In this document: one piece after another, positions 17,079 to 25,525 of the stretch | Layout: each line of letters begins with the position of its first letter | How positions within the stretch are numbered: position 1 is the stretch's first letter | Source: DATCZB01 sp035513215 | GTDB taxonomy: Bacteria; Pseudomonadota; Gammaproteobacteria; Steroidobacterales; Rariloculaceae | NCBI GenBank assembly: GCA_035513215.1 | Contig: DATKCK010000022.1 | Location: 1-40,929, forward strand | Length of the DNA: 40,929 bases | Direction: 5' to 3' | Notes under the pieces: generated by a model | Told to the model about the DNA's origin: nothing | Seen by the model: the letters and a program-made list of their open reading frames with translations, nothing else | Databases searched by the model: none | Position numbers and translations under genes: made by a program

Positions 17079-17675
17079 TCAGTTGCGGTGCAGGCTCGGG
17101 TCGACGATGCCGGCCATGCGGTCGAGCTTAAGTTCACGACCGAGGAAATCCCGGATCCGAGTGACCTCGCGCATCGGGTCGCCGATCGCGTCGCTGTAGA
17201 CGATCTCGATGGCCTCCATGTGCGGCGCGTGCTTCAGGAGGTAGTTGACCCGCCAGAGGTGGTTCTGCCAGATCGACAGCATCTCTTCGTCGGACGTCTC
17301 GTTCGGCTCGCCGCGCCGCTCGAGCATCTTCGTCTGCGACGCGAGTACCTCGCCGAGGTCGCGCCGCATGAAGATGATCTTGTAATTGTTGTCCTTCGGT
17401 AAGTACTTGAGCAGAAAGGAAATTATCTTGATGGCCTTGCCGCGCGTGCCGCGGACCCAGCAACGGTCGACGCCGTTCAAGTGCAGGTCCTTGACGCGCT
17501 CTTCCTCGTAATAGCCTTTCGGGTTGTCCTGGTCCGCCTCCCGGATGCCGTCGGTGACGACCGGGTGACCCCCGGCCGCGAGCATCTGCATCGCCATCGA
17601 AGTGCCGGAGCGGGGCAGTCCCGACACGACGACGATCGGTTCTCCGTAACGAATTCTGCGATAAAGCGTGCGCAT
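17079..17675 (-). CDS. PAPS-type sulfotransferase family protein
   Basis: 198 aa from ATG 17675; a TTG 30 codons upstream is less likely. The 5'-phosphosulfate loop VVVSGLPRSGTSMAMQML lies near residues 16-33. The 3'-phosphate region IIFMRRDLGEVLASQTKML carries the expected Arg and Ser. No signal peptide is seen, so it should act in the cytoplasm, moving sulfate from PAPS to an unknown acceptor such as a glycan or lipid. It is short for the family (usually 250-350 aa) and resembles compact prokaryotic forms. It diverges from the operon beginning at 17892, whose products belong to the phosphatase/sulfatase superfamily. Confidence 0.85.
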   Translation of the reverse strand: MRTLYRRIRYGEPIVVVSGLPRSGTSMAMQMLAAGGHPVVTDGIREADQDNPKGYYEEERVKDLHLNGVDRCWVRGTRGKAIKIISFLLKYLPKDNNYKIIFMRRDLGEVLASQTKMLERRGEPNETSDEEMLSIWQNHLWRVNYLLKHAPHMEAIEIVYSDAIGDPMREVTRIRDFLGRELKLDRMAGIVDPSLHRN

Positions 17676-17891
17676 CTTTCCGGCTGGTTCAGCGGCGCCG
17701 GCGGGTCCTTTTTCTATGCTAAAGTCAGCCGCGATACAAGAAATCGCGGCTCGCCGGTACTTCAAGTAGCAGGGGACACTCTAACGGTGATCGTAGCGGA
17801 TAAGAAACACGTTCGTTACGAGCGCCTCGACCATTGCAGCGACCACCCGTTGCTCGACGAGGTAACGGGCCCGCCGCGGCTTATCGGCATC

Positions 17892-19997
17892 ATGACCGTG
17901 AGCCTGACGATCGCGATCGCGTCGGCCATCGTTCCCAATACGCTGAACGCCTATGTCGGGCCGGGCGCCGGCTTCGCCCTGCTTTCGTCTTTTCTCGTCG
18001 TCTTCACGACGCTGCTGCTCGCCGTCGCGTCGCTCCTGATCTGGCCCTTCCGCATGGCGATCCGCGCTTTCCGATTGCGCAATCGGCCGAAGCCATGGAT
18101 CAACCGTCTCGTCGTCGTCGGCTTCGACGGGCAGGACCCGAAGCTCACGGAGCAGTATCTCGACGCAGGCTTGCTGCCGAACCTGAAGAAGCTCAAGGAG
18201 AAGGGCTGTTACCGGCGCCTCGCGACGACCTATCCCGCGCTCTCACCCGTCGCCTGGTCGTCGTTCGCCACCGGCACGAACCCGGCGCGCCACAACATCT
18301 TCGATTTCCTGAATCGCGATCGGAGGACCTACCTGCCGCTTCTGTCGTCGACGCATATCGGCGGCGTCGAGAAGACGCTCAATGTCGGCAAGTACCGCAT
18401 TCCGACGAAGAAGCCCGAGATCCGCCAGCTCAGAAAGTCGAAGCCCTTCTGGCGCATTCTCGGCGAGCAGAGCATCTGGAGCACCGTGCTGCGCGTGCCG
18501 ATCACGTTTCCGCCCGACAAGTTCTACGGCGCGCAGCTTTCGGCCATGTGCGTGCCGGATCTGCTCGGCACGCAGGGCACGTTCCTGCTTTTCACGACGA
18601 GGCATACGGATGCGAAGATCAAGGAAGGCGGCATCCGCATCGAGCTTAAGGACACCGGCGGCGTCATCGAGACGAGTATCCACGGACCTGACAACACATT
18701 TGTCAGAGACAATCCGCCGCTCGAGATCCCGCTGCGAATCGAGCGCGATGCGGCGGCCGGCAAGGCGAAGCTCACGATCGGCAAGCTCGAGCTCGAGCTC
18801 GTGCCGAACGTCCTGAGCGAGTGGGTGCAGCTCGAGTTCCAGGCCGCGCCGGGGGTCAAGGTCAAAGGCTGCTGCCGTCTGATGGTGACGGAGATGGGAG
18901 AGCACTTCTCGCTCTACGTCACGCCGATCAGCATCGATCCCGAAAGCCCGGCCATGCCGATCAGCCACCCGGCCTACTACTCGAACTATCTCGCGAAAAA
19001 AATCGGCGGGCCCTATTCGACGCTCGGGCTCGCCGAGGATACCTGGGCGCTCAACGAGGGCGTGACCGACGACGGCACCTTTCTCGAGCAGACCTACGAC
19101 ATCGACGCCGAGCGCGAGAAGATGTTCTTCGCCGCGCTCAAGAAATTGCGGCACGGCACGCTGACCTGCGTCTTCGACGCCGTCGACCGCATTCAGCACA
19201 TGTTCTGGCATTACCTCGAGGCCGATCATCCGGCGAACAACGGCACGGACATCGCCGCGGCCGAGCACAAGGATGCGATCCGCAAGATCTACGAGCACAA
19301 CGACGCCATCGTCGGCCGCGTCATGGAGAAGCTCGAGGAAGGCGACGTCCTGCTCGTGATCTCGGATCACGGCTTCGACTCGTTTCAGCGCGGCGTCAAT
19401 CTCAACGGCTGGCTCATGCAGCAGGGGCTGCTCACGCTCAAGCAGGGAGCGACGGGCGAGGGTGACTGGCTCGCCGACGTCGACTGGTCGAAGACCAAAG
19501 CCTATTCGCTCGGCCTCTCGGGCATGTTTCTGAATCTCAAGGGGCGCGAGGCTATGGGTATCGTCGAGCCGGGCGAGGAAGCTCTGGCCGTCAAGGAAGA
19601 GATCATCCGCGGGCTCGAAGGCATCGTCGACGAGGTGCGCGGCAAGGTCGCGGTCGAGCGCGTCTTCGACACGGCGAAGCTCTATGCGGGGCCCTACTCC
19701 GAGAACGCGCCCGATCTCGTCATCGGCTACAACTCCGGTTACCGCATCTCCTGGGACTGCGCGACCGGCATGGTCGCGGGACCGATCTTCGAGGACAACG
19801 TCAAGGCCTGGAGCGGCGATCATTGCATCGATCCGAGGCTCGTGCCGGGCATCCTGTTCTCGAACATCGCCATGGACGAAGAGAAGCCGTCGCTGATCGA
19901 CATCGCGCCGAGCGTGCTCAAGCTCTTCGGCCTCGAGCCGCCGGCCCACATGGACGGGCGGCCGCTGTTCACGCGCGAAGCGCTGCAAACCGCCTGA
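17892..19997 (+). CDS. Membrane-anchored type-I phosphodiesterase-like protein (alkaline phosphatase superfamily)
   Basis: 701 aa from ATG 17892; GTG 17787 with AGGGG about 9 bases upstream is a real alternative. Two hydrophobic segments follow, MTVSLTIAIASAIVPN and then GPGAGFALLSSFLVVF...LLIWPF, so the enzyme is tied to the inner membrane. The catalytic domain starts VVGFDGQDPKLTEQYLDAG (first metal Asp). The nucleophile position is Ser118 in LSPVAWSSFATGTNP. Metal ligands follow in DRIQHMFWHYLE and ISDHGFDSF, and the end reads LEPPAHMDGRPLF. PF01663-type proteins cleave or transfer phospho- or sulfo-ester groups. It is the first gene of an apparent six-gene operon. Confidence 0.87.
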   Translation: MTVSLTIAIASAIVPNTLNAYVGPGAGFALLSSFLVVFTTLLLAVASLLIWPFRMAIRAFRLRNRPKPWINRLVVVGFDGQDPKLTEQYLDAGLLPNLKKLKEKGCYRRLATTYPALSPVAWSSFATGTNPARHNIFDFLNRDRRTYLPLLSSTHIGGVEKTLNVGKYRIPTKKPEIRQLRKSKPFWRILGEQSIWSTVLRVPITFPPDKFYGAQLSAMCVPDLLGTQGTFLLFTTRHTDAKIKEGGIRIELKDTGGVIETSIHGPDNTFVRDNPPLEIPLRIERDAAAGKAKLTIGKLELELVPNVLSEWVQLEFQAAPGVKVKGCCRLMVTEMGEHFSLYVTPISIDPESPAMPISHPAYYSNYLAKKIGGPYSTLGLAEDTWALNEGVTDDGTFLEQTYDIDAEREKMFFAALKKLRHGTLTCVFDAVDRIQHMFWHYLEADHPANNGTDIAAAEHKDAIRKIYEHNDAIVGRVMEKLEEGDVLLVISDHGFDSFQRGVNLNGWLMQQGLLTLKQGATGEGDWLADVDWSKTKAYSLGLSGMFLNLKGREAMGIVEPGEEALAVKEEIIRGLEGIVDEVRGKVAVERVFDTAKLYAGPYSENAPDLVIGYNSGYRISWDCATGMVAGPIFEDNVKAWSGDHCIDPRLVPGILFSNIAMDEEKPSLIDIAPSVLKLFGLEPPAHMDGRPLFTREALQTA

Positions 19998-20001
19998 GTC
20001 C

Positions 20002-21951
20002 ATGCTTCTCCGCCGCCGCCTGATTGTCGCCGCGGGAGCACTGACGCTCGCAGGCTGCGGCGGCGCGCGCGACGACGGCATGCGCATGATCGTGCTCGGC
20101 ATCGACGGCATGGACTATGGCGTCGCGCAGGAGCTGATGGCCGCCGGCCGTCTGCCGAACTTCTCGCGGCTCGCCGAAGAAGGCAGCTTCACGCCGCTCG
20201 AGACGGCGATTCCGCCGCAAAGCCCCGTCGCCTGGTCGAACATGATGACGGGCATGGATTCGGGCGGCCACGGCATATTCGACTTCCTGCATCGCGACCC
20301 GGAGACACTGCTCCCCGAGTCTTCGATGCTCCATGTGGAGGAGGGCGGCTTCGCGATCACGGTCGGGCGCTATCAGTTCCCGCTCTCGGGCGGCTCGATC
20401 GAGCTCGCGCGCCGCGGCCGCACGTTCTGGGAAGTGCTCGAGAAGCACGGCGTCGAGTCGAGCATCTTTCGCATGCCGGTGAATTTCCCGCCGATCGGCG
20501 AGGCGACGCGCGAGCTCAGCGGAATGGGCACGACCGATCTCAAGGGCGGATCGGGCAGCTTTTCCTTCTACACGTCGCGGCGGTTCCGGTTTCGCGGCCA
20601 GACTCTCGACAACGGAGACGCCTACGAGGTCGAGGTCATCGACAATACGGTCAACGCGGATCTCGTCGGGCCGGACAATCCGTTCCGCGTGCCGGACGAG
20701 AACGGGAACGTCGAGCCCGCCGTGGCGCCGTTCACCGTTTATATCGATCCCGAGGATCCCGTCGTCAAGCTCGTCGTCGGCGATGAGGAGCGCGTGATCG
20801 GCGTCGGTGAATGGTCCGCCTGGGTGCCCGTCGATTTCGATCTGATTCCGACGCAGACGCTCCGCGGCATCGCGCGCTTCTATCTCAAGTCCGTGCGGCC
20901 CGACTTCGAGCTCTATGTCTCCCCGTTCGATTTCGATCCCGAGGCGCCGGCCGCGCCGATTTCCCACCCCGCCGATTTTGCGCCCGAGCTCGCCGAGGCG
21001 CTCGGGCGCTTCTACACCGAAGAGATGCCCGAAGAGGCTGACGCGCGAAAGGCGGGCATCTTCGACTTCGACGAGTATCTGACGCAGGCGAGACTCGTCG
21101 GCGACGAATACGTCGAGATGTACCGGCACGCGCTCGACGCCTACAACAACGGGTTTCTGTTTTTCTATTTCGGCAATCTCGATCAGGTCGGCCATGTCAT
21201 GTGGCACACAAGGGACCCTGAGCATCCGGCCCATGATCCCGTGCGCGACGCGCGATACGCCAACGTCATCGACGATCTGTACATCGAGTTCGACGCGCTC
21301 GTCGGCGAGACGCTCGAGCGCATCGACGAGAGCACGATACTGATCGTGCTATCGGATCACGGCTTCGGATCATGGCGTCGCAGCTTCGATCTGAACACCT
21401 GGCTCAGGGAAAACGACTATCTCGCGACGATCGAGACGCCGTTCACGCCGGATGCGGGGCTCCTGAACGTCGACTGGACCGAGACGCGCGCCTACAACGC
21501 CGGTCTCAACGGCCTCTATGTCAACGTGGAGGGCCGGGAGGCCCAGGGCATCGTGCCGCCCGCGGAGCGTGAGGCGCTGATCGACGAGATCGCCGAAGCG
21601 CTCGAAGCCGTGATCGATCCCGCGACCGGGGAACGCGCGGTCGCGAAGGTCTACAAGCGCGACGGCGTGTTCTCGGACGGCGGCGCGCTCGACGTCGGGC
21701 CCGATGTCATCATCGGCTGGACCGAGGGCACGCGCACGCTCGGAACCTCGGCGGCCGGCGCCGTCATGGGGACGGAGGTATTCGCCGACAACACCGAGGA
21801 CTGGTCCGGCGATCACGAATGGGATCACGAGGCCGTGCCGGGCGTGCTGTTCGCGAGCCGGCCGATGGCGCGCCCGGCGCCGAGGCTGCAGGATCTCGCG
21901 CAGGCGATCCTCGCGGAGTTCGGCATCGACGAGCCGGTGCAGCCGGAGTGA
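20002..21951 (+). CDS. Type-I phosphodiesterase-like lipoprotein, paralogue of the preceding gene
   Basis: 649 aa, starting 4 bases after the preceding stop. A lipobox LAGC (about residue 19) replaces the membrane anchor of its neighbour. The catalytic order is the same: VLGIDGMDYGVAQELMAAG, then Ser74 in QSPVAWSNMMTG at the nucleophile position, then NLDQVGHVMWH and VLSDHGFGSW. Shared phrases such as HNIFDFL/HGIFDFL and ISHPAYYS/ISHPADFA confirm descent from one ancestor. The C-terminus lacks the final PPAHMDGRPL module. Two similar but differently anchored enzymes may act on the same substrate at different envelope positions. Confidence 0.87.
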   Translation: MLLRRRLIVAAGALTLAGCGGARDDGMRMIVLGIDGMDYGVAQELMAAGRLPNFSRLAEEGSFTPLETAIPPQSPVAWSNMMTGMDSGGHGIFDFLHRDPETLLPESSMLHVEEGGFAITVGRYQFPLSGGSIELARRGRTFWEVLEKHGVESSIFRMPVNFPPIGEATRELSGMGTTDLKGGSGSFSFYTSRRFRFRGQTLDNGDAYEVEVIDNTVNADLVGPDNPFRVPDENGNVEPAVAPFTVYIDPEDPVVKLVVGDEERVIGVGEWSAWVPVDFDLIPTQTLRGIARFYLKSVRPDFELYVSPFDFDPEAPAAPISHPADFAPELAEALGRFYTEEMPEEADARKAGIFDFDEYLTQARLVGDEYVEMYRHALDAYNNGFLFFYFGNLDQVGHVMWHTRDPEHPAHDPVRDARYANVIDDLYIEFDALVGETLERIDESTILIVLSDHGFGSWRRSFDLNTWLRENDYLATIETPFTPDAGLLNVDWTETRAYNAGLNGLYVNVEGREAQGIVPPAEREALIDEIAEALEAVIDPATGERAVAKVYKRDGVFSDGGALDVGPDVIIGWTEGTRTLGTSAAGAVMGTEVFADNTEDWSGDHEWDHEAVPGVLFASRPMARPAPRLQDLAQAILAEFGIDEPVQPE

Positions 21952-21967
21952 GATTCGTGTGAGATGC

Positions 21968-21980
21968 GGGGTCTGACCCC
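21968..21980. repeat. REP-like element GGGGTCTGACCCC
   Basis: One full 13-base copy, an inverted repeat of GGGGTC around a single central base. It lies just after the stop of the preceding gene and before the ribosome-binding site of the next. An ATG at 21964 would put the element inside a coding frame, which argues for the later GTG start. Confidence 0.85.
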
Positions 21981-22008
21981 AGGGACCACAGAAGAAGAGG
22001 AGCTGGAA

Positions 22009-22206
22009 GTGTTCGGGGGAACGACGAAAGTAAAGCTCGACAAGGAGCTCATCGCCAAGGTCAGGAAGTATGCCGACATCGCGGGCTATTCCTCGCCCGA
22101 GGAGTTCATCACGCATGCGCTCGAGAAGGAACTGGCCCAGCTCGAGGACGCGGGCTCCGAGGAAGAGATCAAGAAGCGGCTCAAGGGTCTCGGATACATC
22201 TCGTAG
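22009..22206 (+). CDS. Small ribbon-helix-helix-like protein ending in LGYIS
   Basis: 65 aa from GTG 22009, chosen because AGAGGAG lies about 6 bases upstream and because the longer form would translate a repeat element. The first part, TTKVKLDKELIAKVRKYADIAGYSS then PEEFITHALEKELAQLE, has the strand-helix-helix rhythm of ribbon-helix-helix proteins. An acidic linker leads to the C-terminus EEEIKKRLKGLGYIS. That tail resembles the last residues of the two sulfatase-like proteins downstream (LGYIAC and LGYIACP). It may be a small regulator, or an adaptor of the operon's products. The family was not recognised with certainty. Confidence 0.6.
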   Translation: MFGGTTKVKLDKELIAKVRKYADIAGYSSPEEFITHALEKELAQLEDAGSEEEIKKRLKGLGYIS

Positions 22207-23031
22207 ATGTCGCTGATCAACACGCCGCTGCGCGCGCTGTTCGACGCGCTGCTATACCCGTTCCGGGCGATGTCGCCATGGGTGACGCTCGTCCCGATCT
22301 CGCTCGCGACGGCGGTCGTGTTGCTGCTGATCTTCAAGCGGACGTCGAACCAGGCCGCGATCGGCGACGTAAAGGCGAGGATCGCGGCCGGTCTTTTCGA
22401 GATCAGGCTATTCAATGACGACCTGCGCACGATGTTCCGGGCGCAGGGGCAGATCCTGCGCCGCTCGCTTACCTACATGCGCCTCTCGCTGGTGCCGATG
22501 CTCTGGACGCTGCCGCCGCTGATCCTCGTCATAGCGCAGCTTCAGTTTCATTACGGCTACGAAGGCTTGAGGCCCGGGCGGGTGACGCAGCTCCAGGTGG
22601 TCCTCGAGCCCGACGCCGTCCCGAGCGGGAAGCCCGACATCACCGTCAAGGCGGCGCCGGGGGTCTCGGTCGTCGAGCCCGGTGTCTGGGTGCCGTCGCT
22701 GCGCGAGATGAGCTGGCGCGTCGCCATCGATGCCGCCGGCGCCTACGAGCTCGAGCTCGACATCGGCGGCAACACAGCGCGCAAGCTGCTCGACGCGACG
22801 GCTGGGATCGTCCGGCGATCGCCGATCCGAGTGCGCGGCTTCCTCGACGAGCTCATCTATCCGGCCGAGCCCGCCTTGCCGTCGGAGAGCCCGTTCGAGT
22901 CGATCGAGCTCGATTACGAGGACGCGACCGTCGATTTTCTCGGTATTGGCATTCACTGGCTCATCGTCTTTTTCGTGCTATCAATCGTGTTCGCCTTTGC
23001 GTTGAGAAAACCATTCGGCGTAAAAATCTGA
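22207..23031 (+). CDS. Three-TM inner-membrane protein of unknown function
   Basis: 274 aa; the ATG abuts the preceding stop codon with no gap, so translation is likely coupled. TM1 is about residues 25-44 (LVPISLATAVVLLLIF). A basic helical cytoplasmic loop follows (RLFNDDLRTMFRAQGQILRR), then TM2 (LSLVPMLWTLPPLILVIAQL), a beta-rich periplasmic domain of about 120 residues (RPGRVTQLQVVLEP to LDELIYPAEP), and TM3 (IGIHWLIVFFVLSIVFAFAL) near the end. The TM, coiled loop, TM plan faintly recalls the YidC/EMC3/DUF106 superfamily, but that is only a resemblance. As the one polytopic protein of the operon it is the best candidate for a scaffold or transporter. Confidence 0.7.
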   Translation: MSLINTPLRALFDALLYPFRAMSPWVTLVPISLATAVVLLLIFKRTSNQAAIGDVKARIAAGLFEIRLFNDDLRTMFRAQGQILRRSLTYMRLSLVPMLWTLPPLILVIAQLQFHYGYEGLRPGRVTQLQVVLEPDAVPSGKPDITVKAAPGVSVVEPGVWVPSLREMSWRVAIDAAGAYELELDIGGNTARKLLDATAGIVRRSPIRVRGFLDELIYPAEPALPSESPFESIELDYEDATVDFLGIGIHWLIVFFVLSIVFAFALRKPFGVKI

Positions 23032-23041
23032 GGTGTCACAC

Positions 23042-25495
23042 GTGACGAAACCGACCGCTCCCGTCATTCTCTGTTGCCTCGCTCTTGCCGCCTGCGGCGG
23101 CACGAACGAACCGACCGTCATTCGCCTCCAGGACGAGTTCGCGAACGCGACCGTGGCGGGCGGCGCACCGCCGGAGCCCGTGGACCCGACCGTGCTGCGT
23201 TTCGATGGCCAGCCGGCGCCCGGTTACTCGGCTGCGCTAGGCGTCGCCGATCTGAGGCTCGAGAACGGCAGTCTTGCCGGCGCCACGACCGCGGAATTTC
23301 CGATCGTGCAGGTTACGCGCGCGGAAGGCCTCGACAATCCCGACATCCTGCACACGATCGAGATTCGCGCGCGCGTGTCGGCCGGCGCCAATATCGGTGT
23401 CGTCTTCGCCAGCGCCGATGCGCCGAACGCCCAGGCGATCGCGATGCAGGGCACGCTGATCCCGTGGGCGCTGTCGTCGCCGCTGCTGCCGGGCGACGAG
23501 TTTCAGACCTATGCGATTCCTGTCGGCACGGCGCTGAATGCCCATGCCGCGGGCGCCGAGCTCAACGGTTACGGCACGCGCCAGATACTGATCAGGCCGT
23601 CCGATGCCGCGGGCGCCGAGTTCGAGATCGAGTCGATTCAGCTGATCTTCCGGCGCGAGTACATGACGACCGTGCCGTCCGGCATCAGCTGGCAGGCGTT
23701 CGATCACCGCGGCAAGGAAACGATCGTGACGCGCGCGCCGGAGCGCGTCAGCTACGATCTGACGCTGCCTTCGACGCCGTGGCTCGACGTTGCGATCGCG
23801 ACGGCCGAGCGGCTGCCCGTCACGTTTCGCGTCCTGGCCACGCAGTCCGGCGAGACGCTCTTCTCGAGCGAGCGCACGCTGACGACGGCCGGGCGCTGGG
23901 AGCCGATGCCGGTCGATCTCGCCGACCTCGCCGGTCAACGCGTGACGCTCTCGCTCGAGCTCGAGTCGGAGCAGCCCGGCGCGCTCGGCTTCTGGGGCGC
24001 GCCCGCGATCCGTAACAGCGGGGCGAGACCCGCCGCCTCGCCCGATGGGCCGCAGGGCGTGATTCTTTTCGTCGCCGACACGCTGCGCCCAGACCATCTG
24101 ATGCCTTACGGCTATCCGCGCGAGACGTCGCCCAATCTCGAGCGGCTGGCCGCCGAAGGCGCGCTGATGCTCGACAATCAGGCCAACTCGACCTGGACCA
24201 AGGTCTCCGTGCCGTCGATGCTGAGCTCCACCTATCCGCGAACGAACCAGGTGCAGCAAATGCTGGACCGCCTGCCGGCGGCCGCGACGACGCTGGCCGA
24301 GGTCTATCGCGAGGCCGGCTACGCGACGCTCGGGCTTTCGGCGAACTGGTTCGTCGGCAGCGCGACGAATTTGCACCAGGGCTTCGAGGATTTCGAGGAG
24401 GCCGCGGCGCTTGATGACGAAGTCGGCGACACACCGAGCAAGTCGGCGCGGGCGCAGGTCGATCGCCTGCTGCCGTGGCTCGAGCAGCATCGCGACGTGC
24501 CGTTCTTCGTCAATATCCACGTCACGGATCCGCATTCGCCGTTCATGCCGCAGGCGCCCTACGACGCCTACTGGGGCGATGCCGGGACGCGTCGCCGCTA
24601 TGAGGAGGGGATCGAGAAGTTCCGGCAGGTCAGGCCGACGTTCGTCGAGGTCGGTCCTCCCGCGGGCGGCGAGCCGACGACCGTGGGTCTCAGGGAAGCC
24701 GGCGTCAATCCGATAGACATTCTCCAGCAGCACTACGACTGGTACGACGGCTCGATCCGGGCGATGGACGCCGAGCTCGGCCGCATCGTCGAGACGCTCG
24801 AGCGGCTCGGCCTTCGCGACGACGTCCTGCTCGTCTTCGTCTCCGATCACGGCGAGGAGTTTCTCGAGCACGGCGGGCACTTTCACCGCCAGATCTACGG
24901 CGAGAACTCGAACGTGCCGCTCGTTATCTGGGCGCCGGGCCGCATCGAGCCCGGCACCGTCGTCAGCGAGACGATCCAGTCGCTCGACCTGATGCCGACG
25001 ATGCTCGAGCTGTCGGGATTGCCTGCGCCCGAAACGGCGCAGGGGCAAAGCTTCGTCCCGCTGCTCACATCGCGCGAGCGGCTCGCGGGCGGCATAGCGC
25101 ACGCGCAGGGGACCTGGCGTCCCGCGCCCGTGTTCAGCGAGCGCATGCCCGAATCGCCGGCAACGGAGGGCCCGGGTCTGCCCGGCATCGTGACGGACAT
25201 GCGCCTTTACTCCTATTCCGTCATCGACGGAGGCCACAAGCTCGTCCATCACGTCTTCATCGCCGACGGGCTCGGCATCCCCGAGTACCAGCTCTTCGAT
25301 CACGTTGCCGATCCGCTCGACCAGGACGATATCGCGGCCGAGAATCCGGAGCTCGTCGAGCGGCTCAAGCAGCTCCTCGGGGACTGGCAGGAGTACGCGG
25401 ATGCCGCGCGTTTCCCGGAAGACGGGATCGCAACCGAGAATCTCGAACCGGCCGAGCTGCAACGCCTGTGCAGTCTCGGTTACATTGCCTGTTGA
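23042..25495 (+). CDS. Sulfatase-like lipoprotein with Ser in place of the catalytic Cys
   Basis: 817 aa from GTG 23042, preceded by GAGGTG; GTG 23033 is an alternative start. A lipobox LAAC lies in the first 20 residues. Residues about 25-330 form a beta-sandwich region beginning TVIRLQDEFANATV. The sulfatase domain starts GVILFVADTLRPDHL. The C-x-P-x-R site reads S-V-P-S-M, so Ser389 replaces Cys and the Arg is missing; formylglycine activation is therefore not expected. Metal ligands follow in FVSDHGEEFLEHGGHFH, and the protein ends LCSLGYIAC. It may hydrolyse or transfer sulfo- or phospho-groups at the envelope. Confidence 0.85.
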   Translation: MTKPTAPVILCCLALAACGGTNEPTVIRLQDEFANATVAGGAPPEPVDPTVLRFDGQPAPGYSAALGVADLRLENGSLAGATTAEFPIVQVTRAEGLDNPDILHTIEIRARVSAGANIGVVFASADAPNAQAIAMQGTLIPWALSSPLLPGDEFQTYAIPVGTALNAHAAGAELNGYGTRQILIRPSDAAGAEFEIESIQLIFRREYMTTVPSGISWQAFDHRGKETIVTRAPERVSYDLTLPSTPWLDVAIATAERLPVTFRVLATQSGETLFSSERTLTTAGRWEPMPVDLADLAGQRVTLSLELESEQPGALGFWGAPAIRNSGARPAASPDGPQGVILFVADTLRPDHLMPYGYPRETSPNLERLAAEGALMLDNQANSTWTKVSVPSMLSSTYPRTNQVQQMLDRLPAAATTLAEVYREAGYATLGLSANWFVGSATNLHQGFEDFEEAAALDDEVGDTPSKSARAQVDRLLPWLEQHRDVPFFVNIHVTDPHSPFMPQAPYDAYWGDAGTRRRYEEGIEKFRQVRPTFVEVGPPAGGEPTTVGLREAGVNPIDILQQHYDWYDGSIRAMDAELGRIVETLERLGLRDDVLLVFVSDHGEEFLEHGGHFHRQIYGENSNVPLVIWAPGRIEPGTVVSETIQSLDLMPTMLELSGLPAPETAQGQSFVPLLTSRERLAGGIAHAQGTWRPAPVFSERMPESPATEGPGLPGIVTDMRLYSYSVIDGGHKLVHHVFIADGLGIPEYQLFDHVADPLDQDDIAAENPELVERLKQLLGDWQEYADAARFPEDGIATENLEPAELQRLCSLGYIAC

Positions 25496-25525
25496 GCCGA
25501 AAGCAGGAAACGGGGGATCAGGACC

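Noticed and set aside
18243..20111. 622-codon open frame on the minus strand
   Set aside because: Mirror of the phosphodiesterase-like gene, with no motif, signal peptide or ribosome-binding site.
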